The translations under genes and the position numbers were made by a program. This document shows, piece after piece, positions 42,856 to 51,812 of a stretch of DNA of 60,453 bases. The notes beneath the pieces are model-generated. The model was not told the DNA's origin. It searched no databases and saw only the letters and a program-made list of their open reading frames with translations. This DNA is from Microbacterium sp. T2.11-28 (lineage in GTDB: Bacteria; Actinomycetota; Actinomycetes; Actinomycetales; Microbacteriaceae), in contig NZ_CATNHF010000004.1 in NCBI RefSeq assembly GCF_950097975.1, positions 1 to 60,453 of the forward strand, read 5' to 3'. Every line of letters begins with the position of its first letter. The stretch's first letter is position 1.

Positions 42856-43770
42856 TCAGTCGGCCGTGCGGAGGGTGACGGCGCCGGCCGAGACGGTGAC
42901 GTCGACGCGGTTCGGCGACGCGGGATCGGTGCGGAGGTCGTGGGTGAACCTCCCCGCCGACACGTCGCTGGTCAGGGCGTACTCGCCGTCCGGGACGGTG
43001 AGGTCCAGGCGTCCGGCGCTGACGTCGAGCGTGAGCGCGGCGGGGGCACGGCCGTCGAGCTCGCCCTCCACGGATCCGGCGCTCACCGAGAGCCGGGCGT
43101 CCGAGACGCCGGACAGGTCGTAGCGGGCCGATCCTGCGCTCACCTCGGAGGTGAGCGCGTCCGCCGTTCCCGAGACGCGGAGCGACCCGGCGTCGAGGTG
43201 CAGGTCGAGCGCGCCGAAGTCGCCGTCGGCGCGCAGCGATCCGCTGTCGACGTCGATGTCGGCGTCGACGCCCGCGGCGGAGGCCGGCAGGGTCAGCTCG
43301 ACGGTGTCGGGCTCGCGGAACCACCCCCAGCGTCCCCAGACGTTCCGATCGGACGAGACGACGAGGCGGTCGCCCTCGCGCTCGAAGGTCCAGTCGTCGA
43401 TGCCCGACGCGCCGGTGACGCGAAGTGTGGCCTCCGAGACCGCGCCGTACGAGACGGTCACGTCGGCGGCGCTGGTGTCGAGGTCGAGGCTGCGCAGCCC
43501 GGACGCCGACACCGTCGCCTCGCCGTCGCGGATCGTCGCGGAGCGCATCGCCGAGAGGACTCCCGTGAACACGGTGCCCGCGATGAGCACCGCGCCGGCG
43601 CAGATCGCGATGGTCGCGACGACCTTCGACGAGGTGCGCCGGGGCGGGCGGGGAGCGCCCTGATCGGCGGCGCCCGAGGTCGGCGGCGGGGTCAGCGGGG
43701 TGCCCGGCGCGGCGCTGCCGGACGCGGCAGGGGCATCGGATGCCAGGGGGGCATCGGGGACGAGGGTCAT
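42856..43770 (-). CDS. DUF4097-family membrane-anchored beta protein
   Basis: A 304-residue protein. After a Pro/Ala-rich cytosolic N-terminus (~45 residues) comes one membrane helix ([20 protein letters not shown]), then ~220 residues of repeated short beta strands of the DUF4097 type ([68 protein letters not shown]). These right-handed repeats resemble the putative adhesin fold seen beside envelope-stress regulators. ATG 43770 overlaps the response-regulator stop in ATGA, so it is the third gene of that operon and probably its output or sensor partner. Confidence 0.88.
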   Translation of the reverse strand: MTLVPDAPLASDAPAASGSAAPGTPLTPPPTSGAADQGAPRPPRRTSSKVVATIAICAGAVLIAGTVFTGVLSAMRSATIRDGEATVSASGLRSLDLDTSAADVTVSYGAVSEATLRVTGASGIDDWTFEREGDRLVVSSDRNVWGRWGWFREPDTVELTLPASAAGVDADIDVDSGSLRADGDFGALDLHLDAGSLRVSGTADALTSEVSAGSARYDLSGVSDARLSVSAGSVEGELDGRAPAALTLDVSAGRLDLTVPDGEYALTSDVSAGRFTHDLRTDPASPNRVDVTVSAGAVTLRTAD

Positions 43771-44447
43771 CGGACTGCTCCGTTCCGGGGAGGGGTGTCG
43801 CCGCCGTGACCGAGGTGGACGAGGGCGGCGAGGACGCGGCGGTTGCCGTGCTCGTCGGGTTCGAGGTCGAGCTTCTGGAAGAGCGAGGTGATGTGCTTCT
43901 CGACACTCGCCTCGCTGACGAAGAGGGTCTGCGCGATCGCCTGGTTGCTCTTGCCCTCGGCGATCAGGGCGAGCACGGTCCGCTCGCGATCGGTCAGCCG
44001 CGCCATCCGGTCATCGCGGGCGCGCCGGGTCAGCAGCTGCGCGACGACCTCGGGGTCGAGCACCGTCGCACCGGCGCCGATCCGCTCGATCGACTCGAGG
44101 AAGTCGCGGACGTCGGCGACGCGGTCCTTCAAGAGGTAGCCGAGCGCCGCCCCGTGCGAGGTAATGAGGTCGCTCGCGTAGCGCTCCTCGACGTACTGGC
44201 TGAGCACGAGCACGGGGAGGTCGGGGTTCGCCGCGCGCAGGGCGAGCGCGGCGCGGATGCCCTCGTCGGTGAAGGTCGGCGGAAGCCGGACGTCGAGGAT
44301 GCAGAGCTCGGGCGCGGTGTCGGCGACCACGGCGGCGAGGTCGCCGGCGTCGGGCAGCGCGGCCACGATCTCGTGACCGGCGTCCTCGAGGACGCGGACC
44401 AGACCCTCGCGCAGCAGCGCCGAGTCCTCGCAGATCAGGATGCGCAC
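43767..44447 (-). CDS. NarL/LuxR-type response regulator
   Basis: A 226-residue two-component regulator. Receiver domain: acidic patch E7-D8 ([10 protein letters not shown]), phospho-acceptor D52 in [10 protein letters not shown], Ser/Lys positions in [10 protein letters not shown] and LLKDRVADV. The LuxR DNA-binding domain is at ~150-205 ([37 protein letters not shown]). It is phosphorylated by the kinase just upstream, with a 13-nt overlap, and it is followed by the DUF4097 gene. GTG 44447 gives the family start VRILICEDS. Confidence 0.95.
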   Translation of the reverse strand: MRILICEDSALLREGLVRVLEDAGHEIVAALPDAGDLAAVVADTAPELCILDVRLPPTFTDEGIRAALALRAANPDLPVLVLSQYVEERYASDLITSHGAALGYLLKDRVADVRDFLESIERIGAGATVLDPEVVAQLLTRRARDDRMARLTDRERTVLALIAEGKSNQAIAQTLFVSEASVEKHITSLFQKLDLEPDEHGNRRVLAALVHLGHGGDTPPRNGAVR

Positions 44448-45700
44448 GGGACGCTCACCTCCAGGCTGGTCGGGCCGCCCTGCGGGCTGTCGAGGCGCGA
44501 TGTGCCTCCGGCGGCGACGATGCGGTTGACGATGCCGTCGAGGCCCCCGCCGGGGATGACGCGGGCGCCTCCGACGCCGTTGTCCTCCACGCGCGCCCAG
44601 AGGGTCACGGCGCCCGTGGCCTCGTCGGTGCGACGGCGCACGATCACGCGGCATTCGCTCGCGCGGGAGTGCTTGGCGGCGTTGGTGATCGACTCGGCGA
44701 TCGAGAAGTAGAGCGCCGCCTCGGCCGTGCGGCTGCAGCGGCCGTCCAGGCGCACGTCGAGCACGACTGGCACGGGCGAGCGGCCGGCGAGGGCGGAGAG
44801 GGCGGCGTCGAGGCCGCGGTCGTCGAGGACCGAGGCGTGGATGCCGCGCGCGAGCTGGCGCAGCTCGGTGATCGCGGCCTTCGTCGAGGTGTGCGCCTCG
44901 TCGATCAGGGCCTTGGCGGCGGCCGGATCGGTGTCGATCTTCTGCTGCGCGAGTCCGAGCGTCATCCCGACCGAGACCAGCCGCGGCTGGACGCCGTCGT
45001 GCAGATCGCGCTCCAGCCGGGTGCGCTCGACCTCGCTGGCGCGCACCGCCCCCGCCCGCTGCGCCCCCGCCGTGCGGGCCTGCTCGGCGAGCGCCGCCTC
45101 GCGGGAGGGGACGAGGATGGCGCGGGTGAGGGTGGCATGCAGCACGGCGATGCCGAACAGCAGCGCGAGGCTTGCGAGGATGCTGAGCACGCCGATGAGC
45201 ACGGCCCAGCCGGGGTGGACGGACAGGTCGGTCCAGGGCAGTCGCGCGCGGGCGCCCAGCGGGGCGAACAGCAGCCCGACCCCGGAGACGAGCCAGGCCA
45301 CGAGGGGCAGCACGAACAGGCCGAGGACCGTCCCGATGGCGGCGCTGGAGGTTCCGCGCCACATCGCTCCGTCGGTGAACTGGCGCCACAGGGTGCGCAG
45401 CCAGCCGCCGAAGCCCGGGCCGGCGCTCGGGCGGAGGCGCAGGGCGGGCAGGCCGTAGCCGTACAGGCCGTCGACGCGCTCGTACTCGACCCATGCGGTG
45501 GCCCACAGCACGTAGACGAAGGCGACGAGGAAGAGGAGCCCGATGCCGAGCACGGGGAGGAGCCCGACGCCCACGCTCAGGAATGTCAGGAGGATCGTGA
45601 ATGCGACGGCGCCGGCGATGCCGAGGGCCGCGAGCTGCGCGATCGCCCCCAGATGGGTGAGGGCGCCCGGCCGCCGGTGCGGGAGTGCTGCGGTGGTCAT
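44435..45700 (-). CDS. Sensor histidine kinase (HisKA_3)
   Basis: A 421-residue membrane kinase. Hydrophobic segments at ~20-75 and ~125-195 form the sensor region with short loops (GIAGAVAFTILLTFLSVGVG; LLPVLGIGLLFLVAFVYVLW). HisKA_3 dimerisation box ERDLHDGVQPRLVSVGMTL has phospho-acceptor H234. The HATPase has N box SIAESITNAAKHSRA and G box VEDNGVGGARVIPGGGLDG. It has a DUF1707/sensor-domain-like N-terminus typical of actinobacterial envelope-sensing kinases. ATG 45700 (MTTAALPH) was preferred over an upstream in-frame start. First gene of the kinase, regulator, DUF4097 operon. Confidence 0.94.
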   Translation of the reverse strand: MTTAALPHRRPGALTHLGAIAQLAALGIAGAVAFTILLTFLSVGVGLLPVLGIGLLFLVAFVYVLWATAWVEYERVDGLYGYGLPALRLRPSAGPGFGGWLRTLWRQFTDGAMWRGTSSAAIGTVLGLFVLPLVAWLVSGVGLLFAPLGARARLPWTDLSVHPGWAVLIGVLSILASLALLFGIAVLHATLTRAILVPSREAALAEQARTAGAQRAGAVRASEVERTRLERDLHDGVQPRLVSVGMTLGLAQQKIDTDPAAAKALIDEAHTSTKAAITELRQLARGIHASVLDDRGLDAALSALAGRSPVPVVLDVRLDGRCSRTAEAALYFSIAESITNAAKHSRASECRVIVRRRTDEATGAVTLWARVEDNGVGGARVIPGGGLDGIVNRIVAAGGTSRLDSPQGGPTSLEVSVPCAS

Positions 45701-45780
45701 GTCTCCACGGTAGGACCGGCGTCGCGGGCGCGCCGCAGTGGTGTCCGGACGAATCACCTCGGGTTATCCCTACGTGTTAA

Positions 45781-45795
45781 TGAGAATGATTCTCA
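45781..45795 (+). promoter_or_regulatory. Zur-type (Fur-family) operator
   Basis: TGAGAATGATTCTCA is a perfect 7-1-7 palindrome, close to the actinobacterial Zur box TGAAAATGATTTTCA. It lies 22 nt before GTG 45817 and should repress the two AztD-like genes when zinc is ample. A Fur, DtxR or Mur regulator cannot be ruled out from the sequence alone. Confidence 0.75.
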
Positions 45796-45816
45796 GTTCT
45801 GATAGCGTCGTCTCCC

Positions 45817-46998
45817 GTGCCCCGCCGTCTGACCCCCGTCGCCCTCGCCGCCGTGCTGATCCTGTCCGGATGCGCCCCCGCACCGAGCGGAGCCGAGCCG
45901 GCGCCCGCCCCGGGATCGGATGCCGTGCCGGCGGACGGAGTGACCGAGCTGGCCGCGCCGGCGCTGCATCTGACGACGCTCGCCCCCGACGGCGCGGTCA
46001 GCCACCTCGACCTCGCCTCGGGCCGGTCGTCCACGATCGCGCGCATCGCGCCCGCCGACGCCGTCGCGGGCGACGGCCGCTATCTGTTCGCCCTGCGCGA
46101 GGGCTCGGTCACGATCGTCGACAGCGGGGCGTGGACGTGGAACCACGGCGACCACGTCCACTACTACTCCGGACCGGCGCGTGTCGTCGGCGACGTCGAG
46201 GGACCGGGGACCCCGACGGTCGTCGCGGGCGAGCGCAGCGTCGGCATCAGCTTCGACGGCGGCGGCGGGCCCGGGGAGGCGGTCCTCGTCAAGGTCGCCC
46301 CGCTCGCCGACGGCGAGATCGAGGAGCTCTTCCGGCGCGACGCCGCAGCGGCCGCCGCGGGCATGGTCGTCCCGCTCGCCTACGGCGCGTGGGTGACCGA
46401 GGTCGCCGACGGGCGCGTCGCCCGGCTGCGCCACGTCGACGAGGACGGCGTCGCCGGTGAGGCGGTCCGGTGCGCCGACGCCGCCGGATCGATCGCCACG
46501 GCGGTCGGGGTCGTGGTCGCCTGCGCCGACGGGGTGGTCCTCGCCGCCGACGGGCGCCCGGCGCAGACCGAGCGCCTGGACTACCCGGCGGCGGACGATC
46601 GCGTCCGGGCGTTCTCGGGCCGCGAGGGGAGACCGTCGGTCGCCGCCCTCACGGACGGGGGAGCGGTGTGGGTGCTCGACACCCGGGCGCGCGCGTGGCA
46701 CGCGTGGCGCGCCGCGTCAGCGGTGACGGCCGTGGCCGCAGTCGGCGACGACGCGGACCATGTGGTCGCGGTCTCCCGCAGCGGCGAGGTGCGCGTCCAC
46801 CACGGCACGACGGGGCGTCTGCTCTCCACCGTCGCCGCCTCCGGTGCGCCGGCGCACGTCCCGGCGCTGTTCCCGGAGCAGCGGCAGACCTACGTCGTCG
46901 ACCCCGCGGGCGCAGCCCTCGTCGTCGATCACGGCAGCGGCGCAGTCCTCGCCCGCTTCGCGCTTCCCGACGGCCTCACCGTGCTGACCGGCCGCTGA
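45817..46998 (+). CDS. AztD-like beta-propeller lipoprotein (first copy)
   Basis: A 393-residue secreted lipoprotein: signal peptide and lipobox (LAAVLILSGCAPAPSGAEPA), then seven-bladed-propeller-like repeats. WTWNHGDHVHYYSG carries a His/Asp cluster like the metal-binding region of AztD-family zinc metallochaperones, which hold periplasmic zinc. Divergence is high, so this is a paralogue call. GTG 45817 follows the Zur-type box at short distance, and the second copy begins 57 nt after the stop. No zinc ABC transporter is in the window. Confidence 0.65.
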   Translation: MPRRLTPVALAAVLILSGCAPAPSGAEPAPAPGSDAVPADGVTELAAPALHLTTLAPDGAVSHLDLASGRSSTIARIAPADAVAGDGRYLFALREGSVTIVDSGAWTWNHGDHVHYYSGPARVVGDVEGPGTPTVVAGERSVGISFDGGGGPGEAVLVKVAPLADGEIEELFRRDAAAAAAGMVVPLAYGAWVTEVADGRVARLRHVDEDGVAGEAVRCADAAGSIATAVGVVVACADGVVLAADGRPAQTERLDYPAADDRVRAFSGREGRPSVAALTDGGAVWVLDTRARAWHAWRAASAVTAVAAVGDDADHVVAVSRSGEVRVHHGTTGRLLSTVAASGAPAHVPALFPEQRQTYVVDPAGAALVVDHGSGAVLARFALPDGLTVLTGR

Positions 46999-47055
46999 CC
47001 GGCCGCCGACCGACCACCGGCGTCCCTCCCGGGCCGCCATCCAGAAAGGAAAACC

Positions 47056-48237
47056 ATGAAACGACCCCTGCTGCTGACCGCAGGAGCCGCGATCGCCGCG
47101 CTCGCCCTCGCGGGCTGCGCCACTCCCTCCCCATCGGGACCCCCGTCCGACCCGGCGCCCGATCCCGCCGCCGCCGTCGACGGCCCCCGCGTCGCCGTCG
47201 CGTACGAGGGCGGTGTGCTCGTGCTCGACGGCGAGACCCTCGGCGTGATCGCCGATGAGCCGTCCGAGGACTTCGTCCGCCTCAACCTGGCGGGCGACGA
47301 CCGTCACGCGTTCGTGACGACGTCGCGCGGCTTCGAGCTCCTCGACCTGCGGGAGGCGAAGCTCACCGACCTCGTGGTCCCGGCGGGCGCTGCCGGCCAC
47401 GTCGTCCGTCACGCCGGCAAGACGGTGCTGTACGACGACGCGACGAGCGACACCACCGTCTTCGAGACCGCTGCCCTCGCCGATGCCGGCGACGAGCTCC
47501 CCGAGGCCGAGGTCATCGAGGGCGTCGAGGCGCACCACGGCGTGTCGGTCGTGCTGTCGGACGGCGCGCTGCTGACCACGGTGGGCGATGCGGACTCCCG
47601 CAGCGGCATCCGCGTCACCGGCGCCGACGGCGCGGAGATCGCCGCCAGCGCGGACTGCCCCGGCGTCCACGGCGAGGGCACCGCGGCCGGAGAGGCCGTC
47701 GTCGTCGGCTGCGAGGACGGCGCCCTCGTCTACCGCGACGGCACCATCACCAAGCTGACGTCGCCCGACGCGTTCGGCCGCATCGGCAACGCCTACGTCT
47801 CCGAGGACAGCCCGCTCGTGGTGATGGACTACAAGGACGACCCGGACGCCGAGGGGTACCTGCTGCACCGGCTCGCGCTGGTGGACACCGAGGCGCTGAC
47901 CCTCGACGTCGTCGACCTCCCCGCCGGCGTCTCGTACACGTGGCGGGGCGTCGTGCGCGGCGAGGACGGCGACGCGCTGCTGCTCGGATCGGACGGCCGG
48001 GTGCACGTCGTCGATCCCGCCTCCGGCGAGGTCACCGCCTCGCACGAGGCGATCGAGGCGTGGGAGAGCCCCGCCGAGTGGCAGGACGCGCACCCCGCGA
48101 TCGCCGTCGCGGGCGGCACGGTGTACGTCACCGACGCGGCGCAGCGGCGGATCGTCGCCCTCGACGCCGCCACGGGCGCCGTGACCGCCGCCGCCGACCT
48201 CCCCGTCACCCCGAACGAGATCGTCGCCGTGGACTAA
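47056..48237 (+). CDS. AztD-like zinc metallochaperone lipoprotein (second copy)
   Basis: A 393-residue lipoprotein with signal peptide and lipobox (AAIAALALAGCATPSPSG) and a beta-propeller body. Hallmarks of the AztD family are EGVEAHHGVSVVLSDGALLT, TVGDADSRSGIRVTGADGAE, ADCPGVHGEGTAAGEAVVVG and CEDGALVYRDG; the His and Cys/Asp residues in these are the likely zinc ligands. It should pass zinc to an ABC-importer binding protein. AAAGGAAAA precedes ATG 47056. It is in one operon with the first copy, behind a Zur-type box. Confidence 0.8.
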   Translation: MKRPLLLTAGAAIAALALAGCATPSPSGPPSDPAPDPAAAVDGPRVAVAYEGGVLVLDGETLGVIADEPSEDFVRLNLAGDDRHAFVTTSRGFELLDLREAKLTDLVVPAGAAGHVVRHAGKTVLYDDATSDTTVFETAALADAGDELPEAEVIEGVEAHHGVSVVLSDGALLTTVGDADSRSGIRVTGADGAEIAASADCPGVHGEGTAAGEAVVVGCEDGALVYRDGTITKLTSPDAFGRIGNAYVSEDSPLVVMDYKDDPDAEGYLLHRLALVDTEALTLDVVDLPAGVSYTWRGVVRGEDGDALLLGSDGRVHVVDPASGEVTASHEAIEAWESPAEWQDAHPAIAVAGGTVYVTDAAQRRIVALDAATGAVTAAADLPVTPNEIVAVD

Positions 48238-48260
48238 CCCCCCCCGGCGCGCGCACGAAT

Positions 48261-48309
48261 GTGGCGCATCCGGTCGGTCTGCGGCGCGCATTCCGACCGG
48301 ATGCGCCAC
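48261..48309. repeat. Intergenic palindrome, copy C (perfect 17-bp stem)
   Basis: GTGGCGCATCCGGTCGG (48261-48277) and CCGACCGGATGCGCCAC (48293-48309) pair perfectly around a 15-nt loop, between the AztD-like and HAD genes. It shares the GTGGCGC/GCGCCAC ends with copy B. No U run follows; it could still stop transcription. Confidence 0.75.
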
Positions 48310-48351
48310 CTTCGCGCGGCGGGGTGGGCGCGGGTGGGGGGAGGATGGGGT

Positions 48352-49158
48352 GTGACCTCACCGGACATCCGTCTCATCGCCGTCGACATGGACGGGACGC
48401 TCCTGCTCCCCGACGGGACGATCCCCGCGGGGCTGTGGCCGCTCCTGCGCCGCCTGCACGCCCGCGGCATCGTGTTCGCGCCTGCGAGCGGACGGCAGTA
48501 CGCGACGCTGCGGGAGATGTTCGCCGACGCCGAGGTGGAGCTCGACTACATCGCCGAGAACGGCGCGCACGTCGTCCGCGGCGAGGGCGAGGTGAGCTCC
48601 GACCGGCTCGACCCGGAGTTCACGGCGTCCGTCGTCGCGCGCCTGCGGGCGCTGGACGCGGAAGGGATGCGGCTGGGCGTCGTGCTCTGCGGCACGCGGT
48701 CGGCCTACATCGAGGACACCGACCCCGTCTTCGTCGCGGAGGCCGCGAAGTACTATCGCGCGCTCGAGGTGGTCGGCGACCTCCTCGCCGTCGACGACCG
48801 CATCGTCAAGATCGCCGTGTACGACTTCGGCGGCGGGGAGACCCACAGCGCCCCGCGCCTGGCAGACCTCCGGGACACCCATCAGGTGGTCGTGTCGGGC
48901 ATGCACTGGGTCGACGTCATGAACCAGGGCGTCGACAAGGGCGTGGCCCTGCGCGCGCTCCAGGCCGCGCTCGGGGTGACCCCGGCGCAGACGGCGGCGT
49001 TCGGCGACTACCTCAACGACGTCCAGATGCTGCAGGCCGCCGAGCACTCGTACGCGATGGAGGGCGCCCACCCCGACGTGGTGGCGGTGGCCCGTCACCG
49101 GGCCCCGTCCCACGCCGAGGCGGGCGTCCTCACCGTCATCGAGCGGCTGCTGGGCTGA
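48352..49158 (+). CDS. HAD-superfamily Cof-type phosphatase
   Basis: A 268-residue hydrolase. Motif I is LIAVDMDGTLLLPDG, with nucleophile and acid Asp; motif II region PASGRQYATL; Lys in NQGVDKGVALRALQ; motif IV in AAFGDYLNDVQML. These define Cof/IIB HAD phosphatases acting on sugar phosphates or flavin and pyridoxal phosphates. GTG 48352 has GGGGAGGATGGGG upstream; an earlier start would run through the palindrome. It converges with rtcB, 12 nt apart. Confidence 0.94.
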   Translation: MTSPDIRLIAVDMDGTLLLPDGTIPAGLWPLLRRLHARGIVFAPASGRQYATLREMFADAEVELDYIAENGAHVVRGEGEVSSDRLDPEFTASVVARLRALDAEGMRLGVVLCGTRSAYIEDTDPVFVAEAAKYYRALEVVGDLLAVDDRIVKIAVYDFGGGETHSAPRLADLRDTHQVVVSGMHWVDVMNQGVDKGVALRALQAALGVTPAQTAAFGDYLNDVQMLQAAEHSYAMEGAHPDVVAVARHRAPSHAEAGVLTVIERLLG

Positions 49159-49170
49159 CCGGCCGGAGCC

Positions 49171-50340
49171 TCAGTCGCCCTTCACGTTCACCAGCTGACG
49201 GAGCGTGTGCCGCACCTCCACGAGGTCGGCCGCATCGGCCATCACCCGGTCGATCGGCTTGTACGCCGCCGGGATCTCGTCGATGAACGCGTCGGTGTCG
49301 CGGAACTCGATGCCGGCCATCGCCTGCCGCAGCTGGTCGTGCGTGAACGTCCGCCGCGCCGCCGACCGCGAGTACTCCCGCCCGGCGCCGTGCGGCGACG
49401 AGTTCAGCGACAGCGGGTTGCCGAGCCCCGACACGACGTACGACGCCGTGCCCATCGACCCCGGGATGAGTCCGGGCCGGCCGAGGTCGGCCTGGATCGC
49501 ACCCTTCCGGGACACCCACACCTGCTTGCCGAAGTGCTTCTCGCTCTCGGTGAAGTTGTGGTGGCAGTTGATCCGCTCGAGCTCCTGCACGTCCTCGCCC
49601 ATCGTCTCCGACAGCTGGCGGGCGACCCGGTCCATCATCTCCTCCCGGTTGAGGAGGGCGAAGTGCTGGGCCCACCGCAGCTCCCGGATGTACCGGCGGA
49701 ACTCCTCAGTGCCCTCGACGAGGTACGCGAGGTCGGGGTCGGGCAGCTCGATCCACCACTGCTTCGCGAGCCGCTGCGCGACGGCGATGTGGTGCGTGGC
49801 GATCTTGTTGCCGACACCCCGCGAACCGGAATGGAGGAACATCCACACGGCGTCCGTCTCGTCGACGGACACCTCGATGAAGTGGTTGCCCGATCCGAGC
49901 GAACCGAGCTGGTTGCGCCAGTGCCCGGCGTAGCGGGCGGGATCGAACTCGTTCTTCTCGGCGAGCCCCTCCAGCTCGGCGATCCGCGGCTCGGCCGTTG
50001 CGACGATCTTGCGATTGTCGCGCCCTGCCGACAGCGGGATGGCGCGCTCGATCTGCTCCCGCAGCGCCGTGAGGTCGCGAGCGAGCAGCTGCGCCTTCGT
50101 GAACTGCGTGCGGACGGCGATCATGCCGCAGCCGATGTCCACGCCGACGGCCGCCGGCATGATGGCGCCGAGGGTCGGGATCACCGACCCCACGGTCGCC
50201 CCCTTGCCGAGGTGCGCGTCGGGCATGAGCGCCAGATGCGGATGGATGAACGGCATGCGCGACGAGGTGCGGGCCTGCTTGACGGTCTTCTCGTCGATGA
50301 GGCTCGCCCACGACAGCAGCCTGTTCGTGAGCTTCTCCAT
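49171..50340 (-). CDS. rtcB: RNA 3'-phosphate/5'-hydroxyl ligase RtcB
   Basis: A 389-residue RNA ligase joining 2',3'-cyclic phosphate (or 3'-phosphate) ends to 5'-OH ends using GTP and manganese. Metal site GVDIGCGMIAVR with C71; LGSLGSGNHFIEVSVDE; SGSRGVGN; the guanylylated His is H317 in SSPHGAGREYSRSAA. Length matches the short bacterial RtcB class. It repairs tRNA or rRNA broken by ribotoxins or stress RNases. It is preceded on its strand by a 29-codon ORF and an intrinsic terminator, hinting at regulated read-through. No RtcR or archease gene is nearby. AAGGAAAGG precedes ATG 50340. Confidence 0.96.
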   Translation of the reverse strand: MEKLTNRLLSWASLIDEKTVKQARTSSRMPFIHPHLALMPDAHLGKGATVGSVIPTLGAIMPAAVGVDIGCGMIAVRTQFTKAQLLARDLTALREQIERAIPLSAGRDNRKIVATAEPRIAELEGLAEKNEFDPARYAGHWRNQLGSLGSGNHFIEVSVDETDAVWMFLHSGSRGVGNKIATHHIAVAQRLAKQWWIELPDPDLAYLVEGTEEFRRYIRELRWAQHFALLNREEMMDRVARQLSETMGEDVQELERINCHHNFTESEKHFGKQVWVSRKGAIQADLGRPGLIPGSMGTASYVVSGLGNPLSLNSSPHGAGREYSRSAARRTFTHDQLRQAMAGIEFRDTDAFIDEIPAAYKPIDRVMADAADLVEVRHTLRQLVNVKGD

Positions 50341-50396
50341 GGTTCCTTTCCTTCGTGGAGAGGTCCGGGGATGCCCCGTGCGGAGAGGACACACGG

Positions 50397-50428
50397 AAAA
50401 CGCCCCGGACCTGTGCGGTGCGGGGCGT
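50397..50428 (-). terminator. Intrinsic terminator/attenuator between the small ORF and rtcB
   Basis: On the minus strand CGCCCCG and CGGGGCG arms (50427-50421 and 50407-50401) form a 7-8 bp stem with a 13-nt loop, followed by UUUU (50400-50397). It sits 15 nt after the small-ORF stop and 57 nt before rtcB, so rtcB would need read-through. Segment 50403-50412 is also perfectly complementary to 50361-50370. Confidence 0.7.
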
Positions 50429-50443
50429 GTGACGGTAACGGTG

Positions 50444-50533
50444 TCAGACGGCGCGCGCCGGAGGGTACGACTCGTAGCGGAAGCTGGGCTGGGCCAGGTT
50501 CCGCTGCGGGAGTTCACGCAGATGAGCGTTCAC
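50444..50533 (-). CDS. Short upstream ORF (29 residues) in the rtcB leader
   Basis: GTG 50533 with a strong GGAGG 5 nt upstream opens a 29-codon frame, MNAHLRELPQRNLAQPSFRY then ESYPPARAV, ending at TGA 50446-50444. It is immediately followed by the terminator hairpin and then rtcB. I recognise no family. The ribosome-binding site and position suggest a leader peptide whose translation affects rtcB expression; a small stable protein is the alternative. Confidence 0.6.
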   Translation of the reverse strand: MNAHLRELPQRNLAQPSFRYESYPPARAV

Positions 50534-50645
50534 GTCGTCCTCCGATGGGATGCCGTGCCGGTCGGCACAGCCTCGCCACGCTAGCGGAGGCGCCGGCCGG
50601 GGTCAAGCGCGGGCCTGCGTCCCGCGCCGGGCGTAGCGTGGGGGC

Positions 50646-51476
50646 ATGGTCACGATTCCCACGGTCACCCTGAACGACGGCACCGCCTTCCCCGAGCTCG
50701 GCCTCGGCACGTACAACCTGCGCGGCACGGAGGGGGTCGAGGCGATGGTGGCGGCCATCGAGAGCGGCTACCGCCTCCTCGACTCCGCGGTCAACTACGA
50801 GAACGAGTCGGAGGTGGGGGAGGCCGTGCGCCGCTCCGGCATCCGCGACGAGCTCCTGGTCACCACGAAGGTGCCCGGGCGCGACCACGGCTTCGACGAG
50901 ACGGTGCGCAGTGCGCAGGGCTCCCTGGAGCGGCTGGGCCTCGACCGCATCGACCTGTATCTCATCCACTGGCCGAACCCGAGCGTCGGCAAGTGGGTCG
51001 ACACGTTCCGCGCGATGATCGCGCTGCGCGACGAGGGTCGCGTGGGATCGGTGGGCGTCTCGAACTTCACCGAGGAGATGCTGACGCGGCTCATCGACGA
51101 GACCGGTGTCGTGCCGGCCGTCAACCAGGTCGAGCTCCACCCGTACTTCCCGCAGGAGGCCCTGCGCGCGTTCCATGCCGAGCACGGCATCCGCACCGAG
51201 AGCTGGAGCCCGCTCGCCCGCCGCAGCGAGCTCCTCTCGGAGCAGGTCGTCGCCGAGGTCGCCGCCGCCCACGGGGTCACGCCCACCCAGGCGGTGCTCC
51301 GGTGGCACACCCAGCTGGGCGCGACGCCCATCCCCAAGTCGGCCGACCCGGCGCGCCAGATCGAGAACGCGGACGTGTTCGGCTTCACGCTGACCGACGC
51401 CGAGGTCTCCGCGATCAGCGGGCTCGAGCGCGGGCGGCTGTGGGACGGCGACCCCGACACCCACGAGGAGATGTGA
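50646..51476 (+). CDS. Aldo/keto reductase
   Basis: A 276-residue NADPH-dependent carbonyl reductase with the (beta/alpha)8 fold. The catalytic tetrad is visible: Asp and Tyr in LLDSAVNYENE, Lys in VTTKVPGRDHG, His in LYLIHWPNPSV. Cofactor-site motifs are VGVSNFTEEML, NQVELHPYFPQ and PIPKSADPARQIEN. This is the 2,5-diketo-gluconate-reductase-like AKR5 group, with broad aldehyde and ketone substrates. ATG 50646; divergent from the rtcB transcript. Confidence 0.94.
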   Translation: MVTIPTVTLNDGTAFPELGLGTYNLRGTEGVEAMVAAIESGYRLLDSAVNYENESEVGEAVRRSGIRDELLVTTKVPGRDHGFDETVRSAQGSLERLGLDRIDLYLIHWPNPSVGKWVDTFRAMIALRDEGRVGSVGVSNFTEEMLTRLIDETGVVPAVNQVELHPYFPQEALRAFHAEHGIRTESWSPLARRSELLSEQVVAEVAAAHGVTPTQAVLRWHTQLGATPIPKSADPARQIENADVFGFTLTDAEVSAISGLERGRLWDGDPDTHEEM

Positions 51477-51593
51477 GCGCCGCCCCTCCGCGCGGTACCC
51501 GCTGGCCCTCCGGCGGTCAAGGGGCATGGCGCCCGAGGTGCGTCGGGTTAGCGTGACCACACGCGGCCACGTCGGCTGCGGAGAGGAGCGATC

Positions 51594-51791
51594 ATGACCA
51601 GTGACGCGCACGCGCACGATGCCGCTGATGCCGCCGATGCCACCGACAGCGACGACACCGAGGTGACCGAGAAGCCCGGCGGGCTGGGCGAGGACGGCAC
51701 GATCCCGCCCGACCCCGACGGCGTCGCCGCCGGCCACACCGGCGAGGTCTCGACGTTCGAGCCCGAAGAGGACGAGGGCGCCCCGGCCTGA
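51594..51791 (+). CDS. Small acidic protein
   Basis: A 65-residue, strongly acidic, low-complexity protein (HAHDAADAADATDSDDTEVT; STFEPEEDEGAPA) with an N-terminal His/Asp stretch. Disordered by composition, no known family. GAGAGGAGCGATC precedes ATG 51594, supporting real translation. Two more acidic proteins of similar flavour lie at 55339-55988. Function unknown. Confidence 0.6.
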   Translation: MTSDAHAHDAADAADATDSDDTEVTEKPGGLGEDGTIPPDPDGVAAGHTGEVSTFEPEEDEGAPA

Positions 51792-51812
51792 CCCGCCGGC
51801 GACCCGCTCCAC

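Noticed and set aside
50361..50412. Classical antiterminator upstream of the rtcB terminator
   Set aside because: The complementary segment lies downstream of the U run, so it is made too late to prevent termination; it may act only in the read-through mRNA.
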